Shown: positions 30,990 to 42,492 of the stretch, in pieces
Layout: each line of letters starts with the position of its first letter
How positions within the stretch are numbered: position 1 is the first letter of the stretch
Source: Allacma fusca
Taxonomy: Eukaryota; Arthropoda; Collembola; Symphypleona; Sminthuridae
Direction: 5' to 3'
Length of the DNA stretch: 64,000 nt
NCBI GenBank assembly: GCA_947179485.1
Contig: OX359246.1
Coordinates: 29,016,001 to 29,080,000, forward strand
Position numbers and translations under genes: made by a program
Notes under the pieces: model-generated
The model's database searches: none
The model's input: only the letters and a program-made list of their open reading frames with translations
Told to the model about the DNA's origin: nothing

Positions 30990-31804
30990 GTCTACTGCCA
31001 CCCCAGCAACTGCCACAAGCGCAACTGCCACGCGGAGAACTGCCACAAGGACAACTGCCACAATAAACTGCCACTTGGACATCTGCCATTTATACAAACT
31101 GCCACTTGGACATCTGCCATTTATACAAACTGCCACTTGGACATCTGCCATTTATACAAACTGCCACTTGGACATCTGCCATTTATACAAACTGCCACTT
31201 GGACATCTGCCACTTTTACAAACTGCCGCTTGGACAACTGCCACCCCAAAGAATTGCTCTTTGAATTTGCCCTTAAAGGGCCGTCGGTTTCAAATTTCCG
31301 GCCAGTGTGCTCAATGCCCGTATGGAACTTACATGTAATTCCGGAGAAAACTGTGCTTCTCAGTTAGCATGCATTTCCGGAGCTTACTATCATTTCCAGA
31401 GCTTACTATGCATATTCGGAGCTTACTATCATTTTCGGAGCTTACTATCATTTCCGAAGCTTACTATCATTTTCGGAGCTTACTATCATTTCCGGAGCTT
31501 ACTATCATTTTCGGAGCTTACTATCATTTCCGGAGCTTACTATCATTTTCGGAGCTTACTATCATTTCCGGAGCTTACTATCATTTTCGGAGCTTACTAT
31601 CATTTCCGGAGCTTATTATCATTTCCGGAGCTTAGAATTGATATTCATATGTTCAGTATATGGTTTCAAAAGCAGATGGTAAAATGGCAGTAGGTAATTT
31701 GGCAGTTGGTACGTTCAGAGTTTTCGAAGCGGGTGGCAATAATTATTGTGGCAGTTGTACTTGTGGCAGTTGTCCTTGTGGCAGTTGCTTGGGTGGCAGT
31801 AGAC
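30990..31804. mobile_element. Foldback element with two internal tandem arrays
   Basis: Inverted ends read GTCTACTGCCACCC, followed by repeated AACTGCCACAAG (left 30990-31070, right 31690-31804). Inside are an array of a 31-bp unit (31069-31235, about five copies, containing CACTTGGACATCTGCCAT) and an array of a 19-bp unit (about 31372-31630, TTCCGGAGCTTACTATCAT and TTTTCGGAGC variants). ATGTTACAC occurs at 30973-30981 and 31813-31821 and could be a 9-bp target duplication a few bases outside the arms. Reading frames across the arrays are repeat artefacts. Confidence 0.7.
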
Positions 31805-31821
31805 ATGTAACCATGTTACAC

Positions 31822-32824
31822 GCAGGTATCGTATATTGATGCCTAAGAGCATCCAAATCATGGTAATCTAGAGCGGTATGATACTATGGTACATTTACTT
31901 CACCATTAGCCCCCGATGGCAGTTTTAAACCTTTGATTAAATCTAAGAATATCAGCTTAATTGTATTTACTGTTCTCAAAAGTATCTTCTGGAGTTTGCT
32001 CCAGTAACAACTCTGTGTTTATTATGGGTTATCCAAATTCAGAAAAATAAATTGAAGCTTCGTCTGGGGCTTCTGTTGCTTAAAAACTTTAAAGGCCTAA
32101 ATTATTCCTGGTAAGTATTGCTTAGAAATTCTATCAGTTCTAATGAAGGATTTTATGTAATTATATGAATTCTACTAAAATTTTGCAAAGCGGTTTCAAT
32201 GTATTAGGGCTTACAGTCCAGATCAATCTCTAAGCAGCTCGTTAAGATAATTGTCTTGAAACTCTTACGAACGTCATTCTACTAGTATTTTTAGTAGAAG
32301 GCTTTAGTAATAAAAGATATGGGGTAGTTACAGATCTAAGCAAGTAAATACATAAGGTATACAGATTTTATTTACAACGGATATTATCATTTAAAATCCA
32401 CACATAGAGACAACAATGATTAAGCCGTAACTCAGTAGTACGTATAACAAAGCTATGATTTGCCAATTCAAGGGAGCTTTGTTTCTTTTTCTCTTTATAA
32501 TATTTGCATGCCGCTACATGGCGTTCTGCCTACATTTTCCGTCTTTTCTTGACCTATTCTGGCCTCTTAGTAGCGTCGTAAAAAACACCCCGATATTAAT
32601 GCAAACCCAACCAAAATTACGAAGCTCTGAAATTTTTGAAAACTAAATTTACACTCGATTCCCGTAGCTCTACTCTGATTCAAAGGTAACAAATTTAAAA
32701 CTTGCCTATAGTAAATGGCCTTACAATTAGTAATATTCTTGCGAGGGCTCATGTTTTCAACAAAAGTTCATTTGAAAATATATTCGCCGGTATATTACTG
32801 AATTTTCTCAATATCCTGCATATT
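31822..32824. other. Gene-free stretch left of unit C
   Basis: Nothing recognised. The sequence is AT-rich and apparently unique. Confidence 0.4.
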
Positions 32825-33386
32825 ATTCGAAACTCTTATAGGAAATTCTGTAACTACTTTCGTGTAGCTCTCAAAAGCACATGTCTCAAAAGAAAATCCT
32901 TGATTTCCATAAAAAGACTGCTGTGAAGTTTATGATCCCATAATCAGAGCTATTATAGATAAGTCGGTCCTTTATAACTTTATCCTTATACTTTCATTAG
33001 TAATTTCACATACATTACAAATTGAATTCTCAAACGACCCGCCCCAAGTACAGAACTGCATTCTAATCTCCCCTTCCTATTCATTCTTAGTAGCTATACT
33101 TGACTGGAAATATAAATTCACGTGCTTGAGATTTAGCTTCCATCAACTTAAAAAAATCCTCTTTGGCTATAAAATGCAAATCCTGGACATGTGCTGATTT
33201 AAATAGCATTTAGCGAGGTTCTTGGCTGGATAATTAAAGTGCCCCGTTCACACACTCTATTAGCTTTCTCTGCTTGCGAGAGAGTACAAAGTAGTTGTTG
33301 TGCAACTCAATTTGTCATTTTTTGAGAGATACAGAAACCCTGACTAAGACTTGTTACTACTGTTTTCCAAAATAATCTAAAAAAAT
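32825..33386 (+). promoter_or_regulatory. Promoter and 5' leader of tetraspan gene C
   Basis: The TATA box is at 33168-33173 (GGCTATAAAATGC), 219 bp before the ATG. Blocks conserved with A and B are TGCATTCTAATC, CTTCCTATTCA, TTTAGCTTCCAT, TTAAAGTGC and a CTCTGCTTGCGAGAG-like near-palindrome 100 bp upstream of the ATG. Confidence 0.7.
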
Positions 33387-34426
33387 ATGGTTGAAAAACA
33401 AATCTGTTGTTGTGGGTCCAGTGTTTGGACTAAAGTAATTGCATGGTTTCAAATCGTAAGTAACATTTCCCTTGCTTTAAAAACGCTCTAGTAGTTACCA
33501 TCCATAATAAATCTGTAATATTACGCAGAGACATATCAGAAACTAAGGATAGAAATTGTTAGCTTTTTACATAGTAGGTTACTAAAATGATAATTTATTA
33601 TTATTCTATCTTTTAAAAATGTATTAGGGTAATTGCTCCGATGGGAAATATAAATGACGCTCTTTTTTCAACTTATTTTAGATTTTTGCTGTATTCTCAA
33701 TTATTGGCTATTCGGTGTCTACGGTCAAGACAGTAGCACTACTTGCTAACGCTGACAATGCGAAAGGTCCAGATCCCAAGACGAAATTGACACCGGAGGA
33801 AATTGCTGCATTGAAAACTGAATGTGAGTAAATATGATTTCTGTGAATGCTCAAGTATTTATTACTGCATAAATTCTACTCGGTCTTCTATATTTCATTG
33901 TCAGACAAATTATTGATAAATAACATTATTGAATAAAATGTACATACTTTGTATTTTGTCTGTACTTGATTCCTTTTTCGATTTTTTATAGTAACTGTTG
34001 CTATTGGTGGTATGGGCGTGATGCTCATCCTTGCTGTTTTATCTTTCGTGATGGGGATCATGCTGCTTCGCGGATCCAAGAACGTAAGTTAAATTATAGG
34101 CTTGTTTGTAAACTCTACATTTAACGGAGATTGCTTTATAGGCGTAGATTTTCGGGGAACCCTGAGATATATAGGCATCAATAGAAATGACTAATTCTAT
34201 GAAACTTTTTCTTCCACAGAGAAATCCCCATCAGATTCATGCCTGGTTGGTGTACGCTGTTATTTACGTAATCGTTTCGACTGTTTACGCTATCACAGTA
34301 AGTTTTGCAGGGCCAGCCGATATGATTGTAACCAATATCACCACTTTATTGCTTGTATTAGCTATCCAAGGGTTTTGTTTGTGGGTTGTGGGAACTCACA
34401 AGAGAGAAATTGAAGCGTCGGGATAA
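33387..34426 (+). CDS. Tetraspan membrane protein gene C (intact, 169 aa)
   Basis: Exons 33387-33455, 33682-33823, 33992-34083 and 34220-34426 join in frame with GT-AG introns of phase 0, 1, 0. The product has a short Cys-rich start (MVEKQICCCGSSVW) and helix 1 (about residues 14-42). The outer loop from exon 2 is charged (TKLTPEEIAALKTE). Helix 2 (about 72-96) ends in MLLRGSKN, helix 3 is about 107-129, and helix 4 is about 137-160 with GFCLWVVGTHKREIEA and a very short tail. Both termini are predicted cytoplasmic. The cysteine start and four helices recall the arthropod DUF4728 group and LAPTM-like proteins; that is an architectural resemblance only. The molecular role is unknown. It is the only intact member of the A-B-C subgroup. 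Confidence 0.85.
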
Positions 34427-34554
34427 TTTGAAAATTCCCGGAATGTTTGAAATGTGCTTTACCGTTTGATTATCAATTTTGTTTTTGAAGCTGTAGCTTT
34501 ATAAAAGTCAATTTTGAATCACAAGTTGTTGTGTTGAATATTATTACAAGCTAC

Positions 34555-34560
34555 AATAAA
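34555..34560 (+). terminator. Poly(A) signal of gene C
   Basis: AATAAA lies 129 bp after the stop codon. Confidence 0.5.
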
Positions 34561-34639
34561 ATCAGAATTTTAATAATTGTTCACATTCATAATTCTTTGG
34601 GATTGCATGAAAATGATTTCAACCTGGAAATCTCATCCA

Positions 34640-35619
34640 AATGTGTCTAAATTTGAAGGAAAGCTGCCATCAGAAATTTTTCTCTTAACTGCGAGGTGTA
34701 ACAGTTGGCTTGAAATAGCTCCGAACAATGGACAGAACGATAATATGTTTGCATCCGTTGCTAACAAAACGCATAGCTGCATATAATATACACTTTAAAA
34801 TCAAAGATACGCTAATAATCCGCACTCAACCTACTATCCTCTAATGGCAAGGCTTAAATACACAAATGTAATTTGATTTCAGTATATATTGAGTACGTAT
34901 GTAATTATCTTTAATAATGTTTTATATCTAGAATTTTTACATAATGAGTAAAAATGATTCCAGGAAATTGATAAAACTCAAATGGCAATCTCCAATATTT
35001 GTGCATTTAATAATCCTTGCATTCATAAAAAAATGTTGTTTACAGTTCCAGGAAGACTTAAGGTCATCAAAAGTTCATTGATAAAAATCGAATTGGGTGT
35101 GCACGTGAAGGCGGTTAGCAGCTTGAAACTAAAGATGCAGCTCATAATTTAGTAATCCATGTTAAATGCATGACAAAAAACAGCTTTCTCAACTTTGCAT
35201 TTCATTATCAATTTACAAACAGCAACACGTCATTGGCGGTGTCTCTTCGCGTTACTATCTTTCAAGATTGTAGGACTTTTGGAAGAAATAGACCAAACAT
35301 TAGCTGTAGACCGTCCTTGGCATTTGCCTTTATTTAACGTGAATTTTTGCCATCGTTTTCTGATATTGTTTGAGGACCTGACCGTACTGTGTTTTTGCAA
35401 AGGAGGAACATAAAGAAAACTCAAATACTTATGAGTAACCCAACTTGAGCATGTAATATTCTTCCAAATCACCTCCAAGATCAATGTAATTACACAACAA
35501 AAAATTATTGTATTTCCAGTATTACTCAAGAAGTAAAAGCTTGTATGAATAAATAGCCTCTGCATATTGCTTGCTCTTGTTCAGTATACATAATTAATTA
35601 TATTATGCATGCATAAATG
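34640..35619. other. Gene-free stretch downstream of gene C
   Basis: Blocks at 34760-34790 and 34995-35070 resemble the region downstream of gene A (16640-16770), showing that the duplicated unit extends this far. No gene is seen. Confidence 0.4.
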
Positions 35620-37552
35620 CTCAGGGAGTATGCACATATTACGTTTCATTTTTTCACGATTTTTGGACCCTACCCTCCCTATCGTCATCCTAAAGTCATT
35701 TTTTCGTGACCCCCCCTCCCCTGTAAACGTCATCAAAGCAAAAACGCAGAAAAAATCTACTTGACCGATTTCGTTCAAATTTTTTGTATCATTGTTTGTC
35801 GAAAACTCGTGAGAGTTAGTTATTGATTAAAATCGGTTGGTGTGTTCGTGCTAAAAGCATAAATTTTGGAGGAAGAAGAGAAATATTAAAAAAGACCAAC
35901 AAATGATTACCTGTGGGGAAACTAGAAATCGTGACCATATTATTTTGTTTTCCCGTTTGCGGACAAACGCACAACAGCAATTGGTGTTTTTGCAAAAGAC
36001 CTTATATTATTTTTAAAAAAACTTTTAACGTCAGTAGAACGGTCAAATTCGCTCTGATTCCAGTAAGCCATATTTCCCATAATTTCAATCGGTAAGTCAG
36101 AGGAATACTGCGCTATGCATTCTACTACATTTTATAACTTTGAGCAACATATTCAATGCTTCTCGAGATGTTTTCTAACGAGCTTCTATGAGCAGCTCGT
36201 TTGTGGGATTCATATGCAACAAAATACAAAATAGTAATTGCATATATGGTAGGTTTGGCTTTCAAGGTTGTCTTGAATGTTCGGGCAGTAGTAGACAGGG
36301 GAAAGTTTTCAGACATTTAGCATGACAAACCGCCAAATTTATCACGTGAATCACTGGTTACAAATTAGAACTTCGGAAACATGCTGCTTAAAGAGCACAG
36401 CAGCCGGAACAAAGTTCGTTATTACAATTTTGACCAAGTTGCTCCGCGAGGGACTAAGTGGAATGACAACGATTTATTTGCAAATCATACTTAGATTTTG
36501 TACTTTAGGCACACCAAAACAATTTTGGCAAACAGTTTATCTAAAATATATTTTGACGCCATTCTTGACTAATTTTTTGAGGATTTCCAGGATCACAAGT
36601 TTGGTATGGTTGTGGTTAGGGATGCCAATGGTCTGGGCCGGACCATTATTAATGGTCCGTTATTGGTCTGGTCCCAGATTTGTATGGTTTGGTCCGGTCT
36701 GATCCAACTTTTGGATCAGACCAGATACAATTGGTCCAGCTTCCGGACCAGACCAGACCACAGGATCATGGTCCCAAAAGCACGCAAAATAAAACATTAT
36801 GAGTTAACGAAATCCTATGTAACATATTAAAAATGTAATTTCTGGGGATAAAAGAATAATCTGACTGGATAAAATGCGATTATTTAATTGCCCTCAATGG
36901 TTTTCTGGACCATGGTCTTTGGTCTGGTCCAAATGACTGGATCAGCCCATTGGTCTGGTCCGAAAAACTGGACCAGACCAATGGTCTGGTCTGGGTTTTG
37001 GATCAGACCAGTTTCATAAAATCTGGATCAGACCAGACCATTGGCATGACTAATTGTCGTGCTTACAGGAATAATTCTAAAATACGTGACACATGCTGGC
37101 TTCTTTAATTTCAACACTTCATGTAATATTGCCAGCATGTTCACAGTTGACACTGTCAGCACTTGTAGTATTGTCAGCACTAAGGGCGACAGTAACTGGA
37201 ATCGTGAGAATGAAATATTTGAAAAACATACTGAGATTGACGAACGTGATTTTGTAACCACTCCTATATAAGCCAAGATTTTTCGGAATGCTCAAGGTTG
37301 ACAGAGATTTGAAATAATGTATGACTTACGTGAGTATATAAAATGTATCAGTGGTCTTTCAGCAATAAACGTCTGCTACAAAAACACTGGGTCTAACAAT
37401 TATCCCTGTTTATTCCTCATATTTTTCTGAGAATAGGTGAAACATCATCAGCAAGGTTACCCCCACCCTCCCCTAGGTATACACAAAATCAACAGCTTCA
37501 AGACCCCCTCCCTCCCCCAAAAGTGAAACGTAATATGTGCACACTCCCTCAG
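35620..37552. mobile_element. Inverted-repeat element of about 1.9 kb, unclassified
   Basis: The ends are inverted: about AGGGAGT, A/G, TGCACATATTACGTTTCA on the left (35623-35648) and its complement on the right (about 37524-37550). Just inside both ends are runs of CCCTCCC / GGGAGGG type. A nested hAT-like element lies at 36617-37052. No transposase or clear target duplication was found, so its class is open. Confidence 0.5.
36617..37052. mobile_element. Non-autonomous hAT-like element, GGTCTGGTC motif, copy 2
   Basis: Ends TAGGGATGCCAATGG and CCATTGGCATGACTA, filled with GGTCTGGTC / GACCAGACC. The sequence matches 9470-9923 in the opposite orientation. Flanking octamers GTTGTGGT and ATTGTCGT agree at 6 of 8 positions, consistent with an older insertion. 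Confidence 0.8.
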
Positions 37553-37569
37553 TGGCTACCATACGCATA

Positions 37570-39107
37570 TTGGACCACTCGAAGTTTATGCTAGACAGAT
37601 GGCCCCGCTACTCTGGGGTTCTCGTGTCTGCACGTGGTAAGGAGGCGCGCGCGGAATTTTAAAATTAATAAAGTTGATAGTTGATACAAGTGAATAAGTG
37701 TTCAGGAGGTTGTGAAAATGAAAATGTCCTTGGTTATATTTTTGCCCCGGTGAAAATGCCGAAAATCCTTTTAGATGTCTTGATTTGAAAGTTTGCGGGC
37801 TCTTGGGAAGATGTTTTCAAAACATCGTAAAAATATCAGTTTAAAATTTCATTTTTGGACAACACTGAAATTTTGAAAACGTAGAACACACTAATTATTA
37901 TTATCACTTTTTGAAATACAAATTCTGTAAAAATAATTATTGGTGCTAGTTTGGAGCAAAGAAACTTTTCTGGAAGAACTGTCAACCCTATGTGGTACGG
38001 AAATATTTTAAAACTTCAAATAAATGTATAAATCAGTGAAACGACGTTACAACGGTCATAAACATTTTACCGCAGAAAATTACCATGGTTCGGACAGCGT
38101 GAAAATGAATTATTTATTGGAAGGAAAACGTACCCAATCTCCTGGCCTGGGTCAGCCCGTCATCCGACTGATATAAAAATTGTATCGAAAGTTATAAATA
38201 ATAGTAGAGCAATACAGCCAAGTAGCCAGACCGTCAATGCAAGTATACAGTCTACTCCCATCATAGGGACACCCCAACGGCATAAACAATTGTGTCGAAA
38301 TAAGGGAATGTCGTTAAAAGAATTCCAGGAAATTTGAATAAAAATTGTCAAAAAGCTATACTTTGCAGATGAAAATTACAAGTGATTATTTGCGCCTGCG
38401 TATTAACATTACATATCTTCAAAATGATATCTTTAAGCATTCTCTGCCAAATAAATGACATTTCTTGGAAAATTTTGATCAATAATTCACTGACGTTAAA
38501 AACTTACATTGTAAGTATTGGCAGGGGATTCAAAAATGTGATGTTATAAAGAAAGTATCGTTATCACGAATATCATTATAGGGGTATATTTTGATTTTCA
38601 AAATATACAAACTTTCGGGCGGATTCTAGGTCCAGTAGGGACAGTCGTTACAGAGAGATTGTCGCTACAAGGAGAGTCGTTACAGAGAGATTGTCGCTAC
38701 AAGGAGAGTCGTTATAGAGAGTGTCGCTACAAAGAGAGTCGTTATAGAGAGTGTCGCTACAAGGAGAGTCATTATTGAGAGAGTCTACTGTACTGTTAAA
38801 ATCACAAAAACATTTCGTATTTCTTGTTGGTGAATGATTTATTACACACGAATCTTTGCGTCCATAAGTGACTCCCCCATACGGGCGAAAATCATTGCAA
38901 TAAAAGTTTTGCGCTAATGAGAGATTCATTTATTGGCAGAGTAGCCGTGAGTAATAAATCCTTATATCATCGTGTTTATATTCTACTAATATCTACGTCT
39001 AATTATGCCTGTCTATGCAAGACTGATTGTACCAACTGGGACAAAATGAATTTCGCCGCCGTAGATGATAAGGATGTAAAGCCTCTAGTGACACTACAAC
39101 TTGTAAG
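37570..39107 (+). repeat. Dispersed 1.6-kb repeat, copy 2
   Basis: Closely similar to 233-1851 in the same orientation. The internal repeat GTCGTTA.AGAGAG...CTACAAGGAGA is expanded to four or five units at 38643-38775, against about three in copy 1. The embedded MITE (38830-38960) has lost part of its right end. Confidence 0.75.
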
Positions 39108-41332
39108 GATTTATAATCTACAGTTGATGGTAGGACAGCTATAGTAATTTAAAAAAATGTTGTTTAGTAACCAAATTTTGCATAAAAATTTGACAGTATC
39201 TTATCATTTTCCTCAGGTTGACTTCTTAAGCCTCAAGTGGAATTCACCAAGTTTTATTACTACTGATTTTTCCTGTTCGTAAGCAGGATGCCCACTGCAA
39301 TTTGTAAATACACATTTTCTGAAGCTCCAAAGAAATTTCCTAGAAACGAGTTTTTTTCTTAAGTCAGTGAATAATAATTCACAACATCTGGAAAAAAATT
39401 GGCTAATGTAAAAGGGACGACGCTGAAAAAATTTTATTTCCCAATTTTAAAGAAAATTCTGTTCCAGTTAGGTGTATATTCCAAAAGGGGGTTTAGTGTG
39501 ATCCTGGTGAATAATTTCGTGGGAAGTTGGTATTCTCAATTAAAGGACAGCGTCTCAAGGTTTCTGACAAGCTCTTACAAAATCCCGGTTCCCGCAAATA
39601 TGGCCCTGGATGAATGACACAAATCTCAGACGAATGTTATCAATGGAAGAGACGCAATGGTCAAAATAGATCCGATTGGCTACAATCACTGCTCCCTACA
39701 GTGGATTTCCCAGCGGGAAGTCACGGCGTTTAGAATTGTGAGAATGAAAAAGAGAGCCAGGCTAGGGGAGAATTAACTTCAAGGGCCAGGGTGAGAAATA
39801 GGTAATTATACAAAAACTGAAAAATGTCTGACCTTCCAAATTTATCCTCGACGAGCTGGCGTTCCAAAATATATTGCAAATTGCTTTATGAATGGATAAA
39901 TTTTTTTGCTATGCTTGTAACAAATAATTTAATTGGGTTTCATTTGAATTTACTTTAATATTCCCAAGCCAAAAATTGTGCTCGTATAAACCTCAAAGGG
40001 CGAGAGGTGAAAGAACGACGGAATTGCTTAAAAGATTTGATGGAAGATTAATTTAGTCATTTAGAATCATTAATAGTTCCTGAGAATGTAGATGCCATAT
40101 ACAGTATGTATGTATGTACATCACTCAAACAGCAGGAATAGCACAGTTAGAATAACAAGCTGAGCAAAAACGTTGCAATGTTTATTTTTATGTAGTCTTT
40201 TGCTCCGGTAATAAATTATAAACAAGCCGCAGGAGAGCTTATTGTTAGGTCTGAACTTCAAGTATCAATTGGCACTTTCAAACTGAAGCACGTAAACATT
40301 GAGACTTCCAATTTACAATTTTTGTGCGTGCACATATGCAAATATGCGAAGGAGTATTTCATTTAGTAAGCATATGTCTGTGTCAGGGGTCGAATTTTTG
40401 TAAATCTCCATGGAAGATCCTAAATTTCCCTACTGAATCTCATCTCCCTGCAGGGAGGTCCTCAATGATTTAAAAAATCCCTGTTGACAAAAATGTCAAA
40501 GATTTTCAAAATCCCTGTTGGCAAAAAAAAAATTTCCTCGTTCGGATGGGGTTCATCGGGTTCATTTTACCTTTATAAGGAAAAATCAAATATATCTTGC
40601 TGATATTTTATTTTTTTGTTTTCAATCAAAAATGCATCGATTCCGTATTCCAGTTTCTCCGCATGAATGAAGGTATCACTTTCAAATAGGAAAACTACTC
40701 TGATTAAATAATCACAGAAAATCCACTAACCGGATAGATTCATGCAGTGAAGGGCCTTGGATTACCACTGCATCCTTTTAAACTTCTCTCCAAAGATTCT
40801 AAATTAAGAATGTATTTATGTTAATACCTATTCATAGATAATCCTCAAAAGGACCCCCGTCGGAGTTGTTTGCATGATATGGAAATTAATCTTGGATTAG
40901 ATCCTACTGAGACGCTCTACGTTAACCCTTATACATCTTTTACAGATCCAAATCATCGAAGCATAACATAACCAATCTTGTTACTTTTTTTCAAGAAAAT
41001 ACATATATAGTGACATTTTCCTACTTCCAAGAATCCTGTTAATTTCTTTCATACCTTTGTGACTGCCCTTGGAAATTTTGTAATTTGTAAGTTCGCACTA
41101 TCGCTCCTTCAATCATTAAGTAATAGATGTGAGGAAAAATGGATTTACGGCTGAACCAATAGAAACTAAAGCCCGAAATCTCCCAACATCCATTTACTAC
41201 ACTAACCTTCCTCTCATGTATACGAGCTATCTATTGCTAGTATGAAGCAGTTCGTTCTGAGAGCGAGGAAAGGAACGGGATACGGGACAACATACACAAT
41301 TAAAATAATTTCATTGCATACTTTCCAAACCG
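39108..41332. other. Gene-free 2.2-kb stretch left of gene D
   Basis: No gene, RNA gene or transposon end was recognised. Short frames (for example 39399-39617) lack any coding signature. The promoter of gene D must lie at the right end but has no clear TATA box like that of A-C. Confidence 0.35.
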
Positions 41333-42339
41333 ATGGAAGAACGTTTGATCTGTTGTTGTGGAGCCAGAGGATGGACTTTAGTAATTGGATGGTTTCAAAT
41401 TGTAAGTTTTAATATTTTATAATTTGACCAGGAAACCAAAAACTTGTCAATAAATATAATTTTTATTAGAAAATTGTTCCAAATTTCTGAGCATTAGAAT
41501 AAAATTCGGATGACTTGGGATATAGTTTTGGAGGGTTGTATATTTTATGTGTATTTATAAGTTACTATATTTGGGCTGAACGCATTATGTAGATTGGGAC
41601 TGCCTTCATGTTGCTGGGGATGGGAGTAGGTGGAACAATGGTCATGTCCGAAATAAGCTCTTCTAGAGAGGTATCTTTTGGTAAGTTATAGATTCAAATA
41701 ATGCAAAAATATTGTTTGTTGTTGACCAGAAAGAGACACATCCTAGAATTTGGTATTATCACTTGCAGAAATGTTTATTTTCCTTCTAAACGACTGTCTT
41801 ATACAGTGTCCATATTTAAAATATAGTAATAATATTTTGTAGATATTCACTTTGATTTCATTCATGTCTGATTGATGTTCATGTTTGATGTTTGCTCTGT
41901 TGCAGTTATTATTTTGGTGTTGCTGGTCATATTGTTGTTACTGACCATCCTGACTCTCTACATGGCTGTCATGTTAATACGTGGATCCAACAATGTAAGT
42001 ACTAATTGCATTCCAAGCTCAGATCTTATTGTAACTGGGTTCACAATCCGCTCATTGACTTCGGTTTTGTGGAATGTTTAAAAGATTTCAGCTATGTGTG
42101 TTTTAAATTGATTTCAGAAAAATCCCAGACAAATAAATATCTGGATAATCTACGCCAAGATTTTACTCGTCATTTACGCTGTGGGTTCTGTCATTGGATT
42201 ATTCTTCATTACGACGGGAAAAAACCCGGAGAAGTTCTTTACTATTTGTGTCAACGTCGGGATTCAATGTTTTTTTGTATGGGTTGTCGAAATTCATAAA
42301 AAGGAAATTGAAGATTCGGAGAAGGCTTTGGTTGCTTAA
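41333..42339 (+). CDS. Tetraspan membrane protein gene D (intact, 155 aa)
   Basis: Exons 41333-41401, 41593-41680, 41906-41994 and 42118-42339 join in frame with phases 0, 1, 0. The start MEERLICCCGARGWTLVIGW is nearly that of gene F. Exon 2 gives the end of helix 1 and a short outer loop (SEISSSREVSF). Exon 3 is helix 2 ending MLIRGSNN. Exon 4 begins KNPRQINIWIIYAK (helix 3) and ends helix 4 with CFFVWVVEIHKKEIEDSEK. D and F share 88-bp second exons and the GARGWTL start, so they form a subgroup distinct from A-C. No promoter homologous to A-C is seen. The function is unknown; the protein is probably membrane-embedded with cytoplasmic ends. Confidence 0.85.
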
Positions 42340-42492
42340 TATACTAGCTTTAAAATATTCCTGGCAAGTGTTACTTACAAATTGGGCCTGGTAATTTTTA
42401 TAAATTCCTGGTCATACAGTTGTTACAGTATATGTATGTACATAGTGTGTGGAAATCTTCAAAACATATGTATGATAAATTATGGTTTGAAT

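Noticed and set aside
31069..31630. Regular short repeats resembling a CRISPR array
   Set aside because: Repeats are head-to-tail with no unique spacers, inside foldback arms in a eukaryotic genome; this is satellite-like DNA.
31307..31693. Long repetitive frame (128 codons)
   Set aside because: The frame is created by the 19-bp tandem unit; translations are periodic and no coding signal exists outside the array.
39399..39617. Short frame starting MANVKGTTLKKF
   Set aside because: No domain, no homologous copy in the window and no splice or promoter context.
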